A stretch of 64,000 nucleotides of DNA. It comes from Mycolicibacterium fluoranthenivorans (lineage in GTDB: Bacteria; Actinomycetota; Actinomycetes; Mycobacteriales; Mycobacteriaceae). The notes beneath the pieces are model-generated. The model searched no databases. It was not told the origin of the DNA and was given only the letters and a program-made list of their open reading frames with translations. Below are positions 7,823 through 17,334 of this stretch, in pieces. The stretch's first letter is position 1, and each line of letters begins with the position of its first letter. The stretch covers positions 2,852,001 to 2,916,000 of the forward strand of contig NZ_JAANOW010000001.1 in NCBI RefSeq assembly GCF_011758805.1, read 5' to 3'. A program made the position numbers and the translations under genes.

Positions 7823-8725
7823 ATGACGAACTCGGACACCACCACGGAGCGGGCGACCGAAGAGGTGCAGTGGACCCTGGAAGGTCTGCTCGACCTCTTC
7901 GAGCCGGCCGCCGACGGGCCGAACCGCTTCCTGGCCCAGACCGGTCTGGTCGGCGCCGACGACCGCCAGGTCGTGGAGGGCACCCAGGTGTTGGCACAGG
8001 CGATCGTCGCGGCGGCCGCACGCTTTCCCGACAAGTCGGTGCGCTCGGTGCACGCGGTGTTCGCCCGGGTGGTGCTGGTCGGTCCGCCGGTGGAACTCGA
8101 TATCGACGTGGTGGCGGAAGGGCGCTCGACGGCGACGGCGGTGATCTCCGCCTCGCAGCACGGAAAACGGTGTATCACCGTCACCGTGCTGCTGGACGTG
8201 CCGTCCGGCGACGTCATCCGGCACCACCTGCCCAAACCGGACGTGGCGGCCCCGGCCGACTCCCACGTCGGGCATATGCCGATGACCGGCCGGGAACTGC
8301 GGCTGGTCGATATCGTCGACGTCAACAGCCCCGACGAGGTCGGACCGCCGGAGCTGCACGCCTGGCTGCGCTACGATCCGGTTCCGCAGCGGGCCGACCT
8401 GGCCAAGGCACTCATCGCCTATTTCACCGGACACCTGGGGATTTCGACGACCATGCGAGCACATGAGGGGATCGGCACGGCCCAGGCGCACCTGACGGTG
8501 TCCACCGCGCCGATGACCGTCTCGGTCAGCTTCCACGAACCTGTGGAGTGGAAGGGCTGGTTGTTGTACGGCCACGAGAGCACCCAGGTCGGCGCCGGGA
8601 TGTCCTATGTGCGCGGCACCGTGCACACCGAGGAGGGGGAGCTGCTGGCCTCCTTCACCCAGGACGCGCTGATCCGCCCACTGCGCACCACCGATACCGA
8701 CATCACGCATCAGTCGCGGTTGTAG
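7823..8725 (+). CDS. Acyl-CoA thioesterase, TesB-like double hotdog
   Basis: 300 aa. Probably hydrolyses acyl-CoA to free acid and CoA. The N-terminal hotdog half (FLAQTGLVGADDRQVVEGTQ, then VRSVHAVFARV) and the C-terminal half ending LLASFTQDALIRPL match acyl-CoA thioesterase II proteins; the FTQDALIR tail is diagnostic. The ATG at 7823 follows GGAAGG at a good distance, so the upstream in-frame start at 7793 is not used here. It is divergent from the acyl-CoA dehydrogenase pair across a 258-base gap carrying the operator-like repeat, suggesting a shared acyl-CoA pathway. Confidence 0.75.
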   Translation: MTNSDTTTERATEEVQWTLEGLLDLFEPAADGPNRFLAQTGLVGADDRQVVEGTQVLAQAIVAAAARFPDKSVRSVHAVFARVVLVGPPVELDIDVVAEGRSTATAVISASQHGKRCITVTVLLDVPSGDVIRHHLPKPDVAAPADSHVGHMPMTGRELRLVDIVDVNSPDEVGPPELHAWLRYDPVPQRADLAKALIAYFTGHLGISTTMRAHEGIGTAQAHLTVSTAPMTVSVSFHEPVEWKGWLLYGHESTQVGAGMSYVRGTVHTEEGELLASFTQDALIRPLRTTDTDITHQSRL

Positions 8726-8801
8726 CTCCGATCTTGCGGTGACCCTGTGATCAGTCACCCGACTGATGGCAAACGGCGGTGTCGGCTTGAAGACTGCCAC
8801 C

Positions 8802-10472
8802 ATGACCCGATCTGCCAAGCGCAGCGCCGACCGGGTGGTCGACGTCCTGACCGACCACGGTGTCCAGTACGTCTTCGGCGTCCCGGGCGCCAAGATCGAC
8901 GCCGTGTTCGATGCCCTGCTGGACGGCGGACCCGAGGTGGTGGTGTGCCGGCACGAGCAGAACGCGGTCTTCATGGCCGGTGCGATCGGCCGGCTCACCG
9001 GACGCCCCGGAGTGGTGCTGGTGACCTCCGGTCCAGGCACCGCGAACCTCGCGACCGGACTGCTGACCGCGAACACCGAGCAGGATCCGGTGGTGGCGCT
9101 GTGCGGTGCCGTCAGCCGCGGCGCCCGGCTCAAGCGCACCCATCAGTCGATGAACGCCGCCGCCATGCTGCGTACCGTGACCAAGTACACCGGCGAGGTC
9201 GATGATCCCGACGATGTCGCCGAGGCGGTCGTCACCGCATTCCGCGCCGCCACGACCGAGCCTTACGGGGCGGCCGCGGTGGTACTTCCGTCGGACGTGC
9301 TCGCGGCCGTGACGGCGTCCACGCTCGCCGGAGCCCGCCCGATACCGGAGCTGGGCAGCGCACCCGACGGCGCGACGGGCGCTGCGGCCGAACTCATTCG
9401 CAGGGCTCGGCGTCCGGTGGTGCTGGTGGGTATCCGCGCGGCCGACCCCGGCAGTTGTGCGGCGGTGCGCGCCCTGATCTCGGCCACCGGGCTTCCCGTC
9501 GTCGAGACCTTCCAGGCGGCCGGGGTGATGTCGCGGGACCTCGAGGAGCACTACTTCGGACGGGTCGGCCTGTTCCGCAATCAGCCGGGGGACGTTCTGC
9601 TCGCGCATGCCGATCTCGTCCTCGCCATCGGCTACGACGCCGTCGAGTACGACCCGGCACTGTGGAACTCCGATCCCGGCCGCGCGATCATCCACATCGA
9701 CACGGTCGGCGCCGAGATCGACGAGCACTACCAACCCGTCGCCGAGTTGCGCGGATCGGTAGCCGCCACCTTGGGCCGCCTGGTACCGCAGCTGTCCGGG
9801 GTGGCGCCGTCGGAGGAGTTCACCGCCGAGTTGGCCGGCCACCGCGCCGATCTCGGGGCAGCCGACGAGGCCGCCCGCGCGACACCGGCGACCCCGGCGG
9901 GGATCGATCCCGCCAGGCTCGTCCTCGCGCTGCGCGACGGACTGGACGACGACGCCACCGTGGCATGCGATATCGGCTCGGTCTACATCCATATGGCCCG
10001 GCACTTCCGCGTCTACCAACCGCGGCACCTGCTGTTCTCCAACGGTCAGCAGACTCTCGGCGTCGGCCTGCCCTGGGCCATGGCCGCCAGCCTGGTGCGG
10101 CCCGGTACCCAGGTGGTCTCGATCTCCGGGGACGGCGGCTTCCTGTTCTCGGCCCAGGAGCTGGAGACCGCAAAGCGCCTCGACCTGAGGTTCACCCACG
10201 TGGTGATGCGCGACAACTCCTACGACATGGTGGGCTTCCAGGAGGTGCTGAAGTACGGGCGCAGGTCGGGGGTTCAGCTGGCCGATTACGATATCGTGGC
10301 CTATGCCAAGGCATTCGGAGCTCGGGGTTACCGCGTGCACACGCTTGAGGAGTTCACCGCCGTGCTCGCCGACGCCCTGAACCAGGACGGACCTACGCTG
10401 ATAGACGTGCCCGTCGACTACAGCCGCAATATCGAACTGGCCGCCCACCTGCACGACGACGTCTTCGAATGA
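8802..10472 (+). CDS. alsS: Acetolactate synthase, catabolic AlsS type
   Basis: Thiamine-diphosphate enzyme condensing two pyruvates to 2-acetolactate. The N-terminal segment [20 protein letters not shown], the catalytic-glutamate region [20 protein letters not shown] and [20 protein letters not shown] are characteristic of the AlsS/BudB catabolic class rather than the FAD-dependent IlvB class. The ThDP motif [15 protein letters not shown] lies near residue 443. Length 556 aa fits. I chose the ATG at 8802; an in-frame ATG at 8766 would add a non-conserved 12 residues. The stop overlaps the start of the decarboxylase gene (ATGA), giving a two-gene acetoin operon. Confidence 0.86.
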   Translation: MTRSAKRSADRVVDVLTDHGVQYVFGVPGAKIDAVFDALLDGGPEVVVCRHEQNAVFMAGAIGRLTGRPGVVLVTSGPGTANLATGLLTANTEQDPVVALCGAVSRGARLKRTHQSMNAAAMLRTVTKYTGEVDDPDDVAEAVVTAFRAATTEPYGAAAVVLPSDVLAAVTASTLAGARPIPELGSAPDGATGAAAELIRRARRPVVLVGIRAADPGSCAAVRALISATGLPVVETFQAAGVMSRDLEEHYFGRVGLFRNQPGDVLLAHADLVLAIGYDAVEYDPALWNSDPGRAIIHIDTVGAEIDEHYQPVAELRGSVAATLGRLVPQLSGVAPSEEFTAELAGHRADLGAADEAARATPATPAGIDPARLVLALRDGLDDDATVACDIGSVYIHMARHFRVYQPRHLLFSNGQQTLGVGLPWAMAASLVRPGTQVVSISGDGGFLFSAQELETAKRLDLRFTHVVMRDNSYDMVGFQEVLKYGRRSGVQLADYDIVAYAKAFGARGYRVHTLEEFTAVLADALNQDGPTLIDVPVDYSRNIELAAHLHDDVFE

Positions 10473-11260
10473 CCGACGCCCGATCCGGTTTCTGGGACTG
10501 GGCCCGGTCGGTGGTCGAGCACCGCCGCGCCCACTCGCCGGCGGCCCATGCCGGGCAGCTGTACCAGACCTCGACGATGGACGCCCTGCTCGCGGGCGTC
10601 TACGACGGCGAAGTCACGGTCGCAGAACTGTTGAGCCACGGCGATTTCGGCCTCGGCACGTTCAACGGGCTCGACGGTGAGATGATCGTCCTCGACGGGA
10701 CGTGCCATCACCTGCGCGCCGACGGCACCGCGGTGTCGGCCGCGCCCGACGAGCGCACGCCCTTTGCCGCCGTCACCCGTTTCGTACCCGGCCACACCGT
10801 CTCGCTCACCGAGCCAGCGAACTGGGCCGAGGTCACCACGCGGATCGACGATCTGGTCGGCAGCGCCAACGTGATGTGCGCGGTCCGGATCCGCGGCGAC
10901 TTCGCGGCACTGCAAACCCGCACCGTGGCCGCCCAGCACCACCCCTACCCGCCGCTGGTGGAGGCCACCTCGAGCCAGGCGAAAGCGCGGTTCACCGATG
11001 TCTCCGGCACGCTGGCCGGGTTCCGGATGCCCGAGTTCGAGCAGGGTATCTCGGTGGCCGGGTACCACCTGCATTTCCTGACCGCCGACCAGCGCCGGGG
11101 CGGGCATTGCCTGGACTTCCAGCTGTCCAGCGGGACCATCGAGGTCGCTCAGCTCAGCGAGCTGCACCTGTCCGTGCCGCAGACCGAGGCGTTTCGCGGC
11201 GCGGCGCTCAACGCCGCGGACACCTCCGACCAGATCCGCCGCACCGAGGGCGGCCATTGA
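10469..11260 (+). CDS. budA: Acetolactate decarboxylase (BudA/AlsD)
   Basis: 263-aa enzyme converting 2-acetolactate to acetoin. Recognised by [17 protein letters not shown] at residues ~31-47, the [13 protein letters not shown] core near residue 55, and the zinc-binding histidines in [20 protein letters not shown] (two His in YHLHF and one in GGH), in the order seen in characterised acetolactate decarboxylases. It is translationally coupled to the preceding alsS. Together they would divert pyruvate to acetoin, limiting acidification or storing carbon. No butanediol dehydrogenase gene lies beside it. Confidence 0.87.
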   Translation: MTDARSGFWDWARSVVEHRRAHSPAAHAGQLYQTSTMDALLAGVYDGEVTVAELLSHGDFGLGTFNGLDGEMIVLDGTCHHLRADGTAVSAAPDERTPFAAVTRFVPGHTVSLTEPANWAEVTTRIDDLVGSANVMCAVRIRGDFAALQTRTVAAQHHPYPPLVEATSSQAKARFTDVSGTLAGFRMPEFEQGISVAGYHLHFLTADQRRGGHCLDFQLSSGTIEVAQLSELHLSVPQTEAFRGAALNAADTSDQIRRTEGGH

Positions 11261-11272
11261 CGCCGGCGGCGA

Positions 11273-11809
11273 TCAGAACAGTTCGCCGGTGACGTCCCAG
11301 GCGTGGTGCACAATGTCGTGCAGGTGATAGAGGGCGATGGTGGCGATGGTGAATTCGCTTCCGTTGCTGCGTAACCCGCGCCGGGACCAGGCGTCGTCGG
11401 GGACGGAGCGATAGGTGTCCGACACCGTGGTGGCCGCATCGAACAGCTCGAGCGCGACGACCGCGGGATCCTGGGCGCCGTAGTCGTCGGCCAGCGCGGT
11501 GGCATCCTGATCCCAGTTCGGGAATCGGGGTACGTCCTCGGTGAGCATCAACCGCACCCGGTGGGCGAAGATGCGGTGCACATCGCGGATGTGGCAGCCG
11601 TATTCCAGGATCGACCACACACCGGGCGCCGGGCGCTGCCGCACACCGGAGCGGGTCAGCCGGTCGACCCAGTGGGTGGCATCGGTGGCGATGCGCTCGG
11701 CGACATCGGTGTGGGCCACCCGAGCCGGGTCGAATCCGCAGTCCGGACACCGGCGGTCCAGCACCCAGGTCCAGTCTTTGGTGTCCGGTGTGACCGGATC
11801 GGTGCTCAT
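11273..11809 (-). CDS. DinB-like four-helix protein (Rv2574-like)
   Basis: 178 aa. The central part contains histidines in DinB/YfiT-type positions (ILEYGCHIRDVHRIFAHRV near residue 68 and IALYHLHDIVHHAWDV near the end), a pattern that binds a metal in DinB-fold proteins. Those proteins often act as thiol-dependent S-transferases, but no activity can be assigned here. Near the N-terminus CPDCGFDP looks like half of a zinc knuckle. The ATG at 11809 overlaps the stop of the metallopeptidase gene, so both are co-transcribed leftward. Placement beside the metallopeptidase and aspS matches Rv2574 from memory. Confidence 0.7.
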   Translation of the reverse strand: MSTDPVTPDTKDWTWVLDRRCPDCGFDPARVAHTDVAERIATDATHWVDRLTRSGVRQRPAPGVWSILEYGCHIRDVHRIFAHRVRLMLTEDVPRFPNWDQDATALADDYGAQDPAVVALELFDAATTVSDTYRSVPDDAWSRRGLRSNGSEFTIATIALYHLHDIVHHAWDVTGELF

Positions 11810-12696
11810 CCCAGGTCGCGGGCGGCGAAGGTGTCGCACTTCTTCGGATCGCCGGTCTGGTAGCCGGTGGTGAACCACTTCTGGCGTTCGGCCGAGGATC
11901 CGTGCGTCCACTGTTCGGGGTTGATCCGGCCCGTCGACGCCTTCTGGATGCGGTCGTCGCCGACGGATGACGCCGCCGACAATGCGTCGGCAATATCCTT
12001 GTCGCTCAACGGCTCCAGGAACGGAACGCCGGTGCTCTCCTGCTTGGTGACCGACGCGTAGTGCGCCCAGATGCCGGCGTAGCAGTCGGCCTGCAGCTCG
12101 GTACGCACCCCGTTGCCCTCGGCGCCGCCCGGCCCCTGCTGGGCGCGGCCCAGGTTGCCGAGTAGATCCTGCACGTGGTGGCCGAATTCGTGGGCCACCA
12201 CATACTCCTGGGCCAGCGGGCCGCCGCTGGAGCCGAATTGGTCGACCAGCACCTGGAAGAAGTCGGTGTCGAAATAGGCCGTCTTGTCCGCCGGGCAGTA
12301 GAACGGGCCGACATCGGTGGTGGCCGGCCCGCAACCGGTGTCCACATTGCCGGTGAACAACCGGACGTGGGGCCGGGTGTAGCCCTTCAGCAGTTGTGAC
12401 CAGACCCCGTCCACCGAGTTACCGGTCGCGATGATGCGGCAGCCCAGGATGTCGTTCGCGTCGGCGCCGGTCTTGCACTGGGACACGTCGAACCCCGGGG
12501 TGACCGCCTGCTGGTTCTGGGTGACCTCGTTCTGCCCGAGCACACTGTTGGGGTCGACTCCCAGGAACATCGCCACCACCACGATCAGCAGACCGCCCAG
12601 GCCGCCGCCGATCGCGATGCCGCGGCCCGGACCGCGGCCGCCACCGCTGCTGGAGGTGGTGCTCGTGTCGATCTGCATGCCTTCGTTGAAGGTCAT
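11806..12696 (-). CDS. Membrane-anchored neutral zinc metallopeptidase (Rv2575-like)
   Basis: 296 aa. A Ser/Gly-rich N-terminus is followed by one membrane segment (GGLGGLLIVVVAMFLGV, residues ~30-47), then an extracytoplasmic peptidase domain. The zincin motif is HEFGHHVQDLLG near residue 168, with ELQADCYAGIWAHY supplying the third ligand region; this is the KPN_02809/YpfJ neutral metallopeptidase family. Start chosen at ATG 12696 (MTFNEG) because a GGGGGA site lies just upstream and the remembered Rv2575 begins the same way; an in-frame ATG at 12720 is possible. The frame stays open far upstream, but that is antisense shadow of the esterase. Confidence 0.88.
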   Translation of the reverse strand: MTFNEGMQIDTSTTSSSGGGRGPGRGIAIGGGLGGLLIVVVAMFLGVDPNSVLGQNEVTQNQQAVTPGFDVSQCKTGADANDILGCRIIATGNSVDGVWSQLLKGYTRPHVRLFTGNVDTGCGPATTDVGPFYCPADKTAYFDTDFFQVLVDQFGSSGGPLAQEYVVAHEFGHHVQDLLGNLGRAQQGPGGAEGNGVRTELQADCYAGIWAHYASVTKQESTGVPFLEPLSDKDIADALSAASSVGDDRIQKASTGRINPEQWTHGSSAERQKWFTTGYQTGDPKKCDTFAARDLG

Positions 12697-12765
12697 TTCC
12701 CCCACCAACTCCATCTGCATCGTCGGCAACCGGCTGGGCTCAGCTTCCCACACTACGATTGCGGT

Positions 12766-14241
12766 GTGTCTCTCGTCGCTGAACTTCCGACGATCGTGGC
12801 GACCTCGCACGGCAAGCTGCGCGGCAGCACCGAAGGCAGTGTCGGGGTGTGGCGCGGTGTCGGCTACGCCGAACAGCCGTTGGGGGAGCTGCGTTTCCGG
12901 GGGCCGGCGCCCCTGCAGCCGTGGTCGGGGGTGCGCGATGCTCTCGAGCACGGTCCGCTGCCGCCGCAGGGCCGGTCCTTCGTGGGGGGTGGCCGGGACG
13001 ACCCCAAGATGCGGGATGAGGCCTGTCTCACGGTGACCGTGTGGTCGCCGGACGTGTCGGGCTCGTTGCCGGTGATGGTGTGGATCCCCGGTGGCGCGTT
13101 CGTCTACGGTGCCGGGCAGCTGCAGTTGTACAATGGGTCCAGGCTGGCCCGTAACGGCGATGTGGTGGTGGTCAACGTCACCTACCGGCTCGGGGTGTTC
13201 GGTGGCTTCGAGCTGGGCGACCTGGGCGACGGCTTCGACGACAACCTGTGTCTGCGTGACCAGATCGCTGCGCTGCAGTGGGTGCGCGACAATATCGCGG
13301 CGTTCGGCGGTGACCCGCAGCGTGTCACCGTATTCGGCGAATCTGCCGGTGCCACATCGGTATTGGCGCTGCTGGCCAGTCCGGCCGCCGAGGGATTGTT
13401 CACCAGGGCGATCGCGCAGAGTCCCGCGCTGCCGCTGATCGCCGACCGGCAGACCAGGGCGCGGCAGGCGCAGACCTTTCTCGAGGAGCTCGGCGCCGAC
13501 GTCGACCATCTCAAACAGCTGCCGCAGCGCCGGTTGCGCCGCGCCGCCGGTGTGGTGCAGGCGGCCAGCGCCGCCGACACGCCGACGCTGGCCTTCGGGC
13601 TCACCCACGGTGTCGACCTGCTGCCACGGCATCCCATCGAGGCGGCCCGGGCCGGCGCGGTGCACGCCATCCCGCTGATCATCGGTACCAACAGTCATGA
13701 GGCGTCGATGTTCGCGTGGGGCAAACCCCCGATGCTGCCGACCACGCTGGAGTCGATCGACGGATTCTTCGCGCGCAGGGCGCCGCAGGCACGCAATCGG
13801 GTGCTCGGCGCGTACCCGGCCTATCCGCGCCGCCGGGCACTGGTGGATTTCGGGTCCGATGCCATGTTCGGCGCCCCGACCTGGGCGTTCGCCGACGCCT
13901 ACAGTGCCCATGCGCCGGTGCACATGTACCGGTTCGACCACACCACCTGGACGTTGCGTGCCCTGGGCCTGGGCGCCACGCACGGCAGCGAGATCGTGCA
14001 CATTCAGCACAGCTACGGCTCTTATCTGGGCCGTAAGCTGCATCCACTGGGCCGGCGGGTGCAGCCCGCGGTCGGCCGGCGGATGCAGCGTTCGTGGCTG
14101 GAGTTCGCCAGGGGCGGGCTGGACGAGTGGCCGTTCTACGACGCGCAGCGCCGGGCCACCCGGCTGATCGGCAGCGCACGGGACGTGACGGTGGAGGACC
14201 CCGACGAACGCCGGCGTGCGGCCTGGGCCGGCGTGTACTAG
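12766..14241 (+). CDS. Type B carboxylesterase/lipase
   Basis: 491-aa alpha/beta-hydrolase hydrolysing carboxylic esters. The nucleophile elbow is GESAGATSV (serine near residue 196), the oxyanion hole region is PVMVWIPGGAFVYGAG near residue 105, and the catalytic histidine is probably in GATHGSEIVHI near residue 407. Size and motifs fit the cholinesterase/LipT type. The GTG at 12766 stands six bases after a TACGAT box (12754-12759), pointing to a leaderless transcript. No signal peptide is seen, so it should be cytosolic. Its stop shares CTAG with the stop of the convergent SRPBCC gene. Confidence 0.87.
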   Translation: MSLVAELPTIVATSHGKLRGSTEGSVGVWRGVGYAEQPLGELRFRGPAPLQPWSGVRDALEHGPLPPQGRSFVGGGRDDPKMRDEACLTVTVWSPDVSGSLPVMVWIPGGAFVYGAGQLQLYNGSRLARNGDVVVVNVTYRLGVFGGFELGDLGDGFDDNLCLRDQIAALQWVRDNIAAFGGDPQRVTVFGESAGATSVLALLASPAAEGLFTRAIAQSPALPLIADRQTRARQAQTFLEELGADVDHLKQLPQRRLRRAAGVVQAASAADTPTLAFGLTHGVDLLPRHPIEAARAGAVHAIPLIIGTNSHEASMFAWGKPPMLPTTLESIDGFFARRAPQARNRVLGAYPAYPRRRALVDFGSDAMFGAPTWAFADAYSAHAPVHMYRFDHTTWTLRALGLGATHGSEIVHIQHSYGSYLGRKLHPLGRRVQPAVGRRMQRSWLEFARGGLDEWPFYDAQRRATRLIGSARDVTVEDPDERRRAAWAGVY

Positions 14242-14741
14242 CAGGCGTAACGCCGGTCGGTGTACCGGCGCAGGTTGTGCAGGAATCGCTGGAACAGCCA
14301 ACCCATCACCGGGCGGCCCGCGGTCATGCCGAGACGGGCAGCGGTGCCGTTGGGCTTCATCGCCATCACCCAGGTCAGGTTGCAGCCGCCTTCGGTGGGC
14401 ACCACCCAGTAGTCCTCGGCGAACGCCGCGATGCTGTTGGTCGAGGCCTGATTGAACCGGAAAGCCATATGGCTGTGCGGTTCCCAGGACAGGAACTCCT
14501 CATCGCCGATGATGCCGCCACGCATGTGGACGGTGCGGGTGGTGCCGACGCCGTACGGCTGCGGGCTGGTCCAGGTCACCTTGGTGATCACGGAGGCCCA
14601 GTGCGGCCAGGATTCGGCGTCGGAGAGCACCTCGAACACCTGCTCCGGTGTGATGGCGAGGTCGACGGTGCTGACGAAACGGAACGGTGCCTCGGAGATG
14701 AAGTCCAGATCCACGGGTTCGCACGGATACATTTTCGGCAC
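14238..14741 (-). CDS. SRPBCC (START/polyketide-cyclase-like) protein
   Basis: 167 aa. After a short N-terminus it reads FVSTVDLAITPEQVFEVLSDAESWPHWASVITKVTW, the classic first strand, helices and VFxxLSDxxxWPxW signature of the SRPBCC ligand-binding fold. The C-terminal helix (MGWLFQRFLHNLRRYTDRRYAC) closes the cavity. Ligand and role are unknown. The start may be the GTG at 14741 or the ATG three codons later (14732). It runs opposite to aspS, with 117 bases of shared upstream sequence that must hold both promoters. Confidence 0.7.
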   Translation of the reverse strand: MPKMYPCEPVDLDFISEAPFRFVSTVDLAITPEQVFEVLSDAESWPHWASVITKVTWTSPQPYGVGTTRTVHMRGGIIGDEEFLSWEPHSHMAFRFNQASTNSIAAFAEDYWVVPTEGGCNLTWVMAMKPNGTAARLGMTAGRPVMGWLFQRFLHNLRRYTDRRYAC

Positions 14742-14858
14742 CCGTCGACCCTATCCGGGGTGGTCCGGGGAATGCTCATCGTGTAGCGGTGTCGGGACGA
14801 GCCGATCGCACTCTCTAGACTGGCTCAGTCGTCCCACCCGTCTTCATGAGGAGTTTTA

Positions 14859-16640
14859 GTGCTGCGCAGCCATGCCGCCGGTTCGTTGCGGTCCACCGAT
14901 GCCGGTCAGACGGTGACGCTGGCGGGCTGGGTGGCGCGCCGACGCGACCACGGCGGCGTCATCTTCATCGACCTGCGTGACGCGTCCGGGGTGTCCCAGG
15001 TGGTCTTCCGCGATGCGGCGGTGCTGGAGCAGGCGCACCGGCTGCGCGCCGAATACTGCGTCGCGGTGACCGGCACCGTCGAGGTGCGGCCCGAAGGTAA
15101 TGCCAACACCGAGATCCCCACCGGTGAGATCGAGGTCAACACCACCTCGCTGACCGTGCTCGGCGAAAGTGCACCGCTGCCGTTCCAGCTGGACGAGACG
15201 GCCGGTGAGGAAGCCCGGCTGAAGTACCGGTACCTGGACCTGCGCCGGGAGGGCCCCGGCAACGCAATCCGGTTGCGCTCCAAGGTCAATGCCGCAGCCC
15301 GCAATGTGCTGGCCGAGCACGATTTCGTCGAGATCGAGACCCCGACGCTGACCCGGTCGACGCCGGAGGGGGCGCGCGATTTCCTGGTGCCGGCCCGGCT
15401 GCAGCCCGGCTCGTTCTACGCGCTGCCGCAGAGCCCGCAGCTGTTCAAGCAGTTGCTCATGGTCGCCGGGATGGAGCGTTACTACCAGATCGCCCGGTGT
15501 TACCGCGATGAGGATTTCCGCGCCGACCGTCAGCCGGAGTTCACCCAGCTGGACATGGAGCTCAGCTTCGTCGAGGCCGACGATGTGATCGCGGTCTCCG
15601 AGCAGGTGCTCAAGGCGATCTGGGCGCTGATCGGCTACGACCTGCCGTTGCCGCTGCCGCGGATCGGCTACGACGAGGCGATGCGCCGCTTCGGCTCCGA
15701 CAAGCCCGACCTGCGGTTCGCCGTCGAACTCGTCGAGTGCACCGACTATTTCAAGGAGACGCCGTTCCGGGTGTTCCAGGCGCCCTACGTGGGTGCGGTG
15801 GTCATGCCGGGCGGGGCGTCGCAGCCGCGGCGCACGCTGGACGGCTGGCAGGAGTTCGCCAAGCAGCGTGGCCACAAGGGCCTGGCCTATGTGCTGATCG
15901 GCGAGGACGGCACGCTGAGCGGCCCGGTGGCCAAGAACCTGACCGATGCCGAGCGTACGGGACTGGCCGCGCACGTCGGGGCGAAGCCGGGGGACTGCGT
16001 CTTCTTCGCCGCCGGCACCCCCAAGGCGGGACGCGCCCTGCTCGGTGCCACCCGGATCGAGATCGCCAAGCGGCTGGACCTGATCGACCCGACGGCGTGG
16101 GCGTTCACCTGGGTGGTGGACTGGCCGCTGTTCGAGCCCGCCGACGATGCCACCGCCTCCGGTGACGTGGCGGTCGGTTCCGGTGCCTGGACGGCGGTGC
16201 ACCACGCCTTCACCGCACCGCAGGCCCAGTCGGTGGACACCTTCGACACCGATCCCGGTACCGCGCTGGCCGACGCCTACGACATCGTGTGCAACGGCAA
16301 CGAGATCGGTGGCGGCTCGATCCGTATCCACCGCCGCGACGTCCAGGAGCGAGTGTTCGCGATGATGGGCATCGATCACGCCGAGGCCCAGGACAAGTTC
16401 GGATTCCTGTTGGACGCCTTCACTTTCGGCGCGCCGCCGCACGGCGGCATCGCGTTCGGCTGGGACCGCATCACCGCGCTGCTGGCCGGGGTGGACTCCA
16501 TCCGCGAGGTCATTGCGTTCCCGAAGTCCGGCGGCGGCGTGGACCCGTTGACCGATGCGCCGGCCCCGATCACCGCGGCCCAGCGCAAGGAGTCGGGAAT
16601 AGATGCCAAGCCCAAGACGGCTGACTCCACACATGAGTGA
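14859..16640 (+). CDS. aspS: Aspartyl-tRNA synthetase
   Basis: 593-aa class IIb synthetase attaching Asp to tRNA, of the bacterial type with a GAD insertion. The OB-fold anticodon domain ([23 protein letters not shown]) is at the N-terminus, motif 2 is near [23 protein letters not shown] and motif 3 is [14 protein letters not shown]. Mycobacterial AspRS is generally non-discriminating and also charges tRNA-Asn, with GatCAB correcting it; that is family knowledge, not visible here. The GTG start is preceded by GAGGAG at 14847-14852. The last bases overlap the start of the following reductase gene. Confidence 0.97.
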   Translation: MLRSHAAGSLRSTDAGQTVTLAGWVARRRDHGGVIFIDLRDASGVSQVVFRDAAVLEQAHRLRAEYCVAVTGTVEVRPEGNANTEIPTGEIEVNTTSLTVLGESAPLPFQLDETAGEEARLKYRYLDLRREGPGNAIRLRSKVNAAARNVLAEHDFVEIETPTLTRSTPEGARDFLVPARLQPGSFYALPQSPQLFKQLLMVAGMERYYQIARCYRDEDFRADRQPEFTQLDMELSFVEADDVIAVSEQVLKAIWALIGYDLPLPLPRIGYDEAMRRFGSDKPDLRFAVELVECTDYFKETPFRVFQAPYVGAVVMPGGASQPRRTLDGWQEFAKQRGHKGLAYVLIGEDGTLSGPVAKNLTDAERTGLAAHVGAKPGDCVFFAAGTPKAGRALLGATRIEIAKRLDLIDPTAWAFTWVVDWPLFEPADDATASGDVAVGSGAWTAVHHAFTAPQAQSVDTFDTDPGTALADAYDIVCNGNEIGGGSIRIHRRDVQERVFAMMGIDHAEAQDKFGFLLDAFTFGAPPHGGIAFGWDRITALLAGVDSIREVIAFPKSGGGVDPLTDAPAPITAAQRKESGIDAKPKTADSTHE

Positions 16641-17079
16641 CATCGACAAGGAAAAGCTCGTCGCCGACCCCGCGGCCCTCGGCGAGTTCAACCGCAACAT
16701 CATCGAAGAATTCCGCGCGAACGCCGGCAAGGTGGCCGCGTTCGAGGGTGGCAACCTGTTGCTGCTGCACAGCATCGGCGCCAGGACCGGCCATCCCCGG
16801 GTGACGCCGCTGGCCTACCTGACCATCGACGGCCGGATGTACATCGTGGGTTCGTATGCGGGAGCGCCGAAGGATCCCGCGTGGGTGCACAACCTGCGGG
16901 CCGATCCGCACGCCAGGATCGAGGTCGGCACCGACGCGTATGACGTGGCGGTGCGCGAGCTGCCGCTACCCGAGCGTGACGAGATGTATCCGAAGATCGC
17001 CGCTGCGGCGCCCGCGTTCGCCGAGTATCAGGCCAACACCAGCCGGGTCATCCCGCTGTTCGAGCTGCAGCGGGTCTGA
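16633..17079 (+). CDS. F420-dependent nitroreductase-family (Ddn/DUF385) protein
   Basis: 148 aa, split-beta-barrel flavin/deazaflavin reductase family. Key stretches are [27 protein letters not shown] and [23 protein letters not shown], which are typical of Ddn-type proteins that bind coenzyme F420; the substrate is unknown. The ATG at 16633 lies inside the 3' end of aspS, an eight-base overlap in another frame, so it is probably translated from the aspS message. F420 biology is common in mycobacteria, which supports the host assignment. Confidence 0.82.
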   Translation: MSDIDKEKLVADPAALGEFNRNIIEEFRANAGKVAAFEGGNLLLLHSIGARTGHPRVTPLAYLTIDGRMYIVGSYAGAPKDPAWVHNLRADPHARIEVGTDAYDVAVRELPLPERDEMYPKIAAAAPAFAEYQANTSRVIPLFELQRV

Positions 17080-17136
17080 CTCCACGCCCGAGCAGGGGCG
17101 ATGGTCGCGAACGTGATTGCGACGGTCACCGCATCA

Positions 17137-17157
17137 CCCCGAAATCAAAGTTCGGGG
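17137..17157 (+). terminator. Hairpin downstream of aspS-reductase operon
   Basis: CCCCGAA and TTCGGGG form a perfect seven-pair stem around a seven-base loop (ATCAAAG), 57 bases after the reductase stop codon. There is no T-run, but mycobacterial intrinsic terminators often lack one. It lies in the 255-base gap before the pseudogene; nothing else there could be assigned. Confidence 0.5.
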
Positions 17158-17334
17158 CTCGAAACCGGCAATCGTCACGTTTGCCGTTTCCGTTCGCGCA
17201 TTCCCAGTTTTCCCTTAGGGTGGCAGTAACAGTGCTGCATACGACGCCGACGAAGTAGTTGGCGGCCGACTCCCGGAATGTCCTGCTGGGTCGCTGACTA
17301 CCGGGCTCGACTCACCACTTCCCATGGGGGGATT

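Noticed and set aside
8766..8801. Earlier ATG start for acetolactate synthase
   Set aside because: The added 12 residues are unlike the family N-terminus and the ATG at 8802 begins directly before the conserved [19 protein letters not shown] part.
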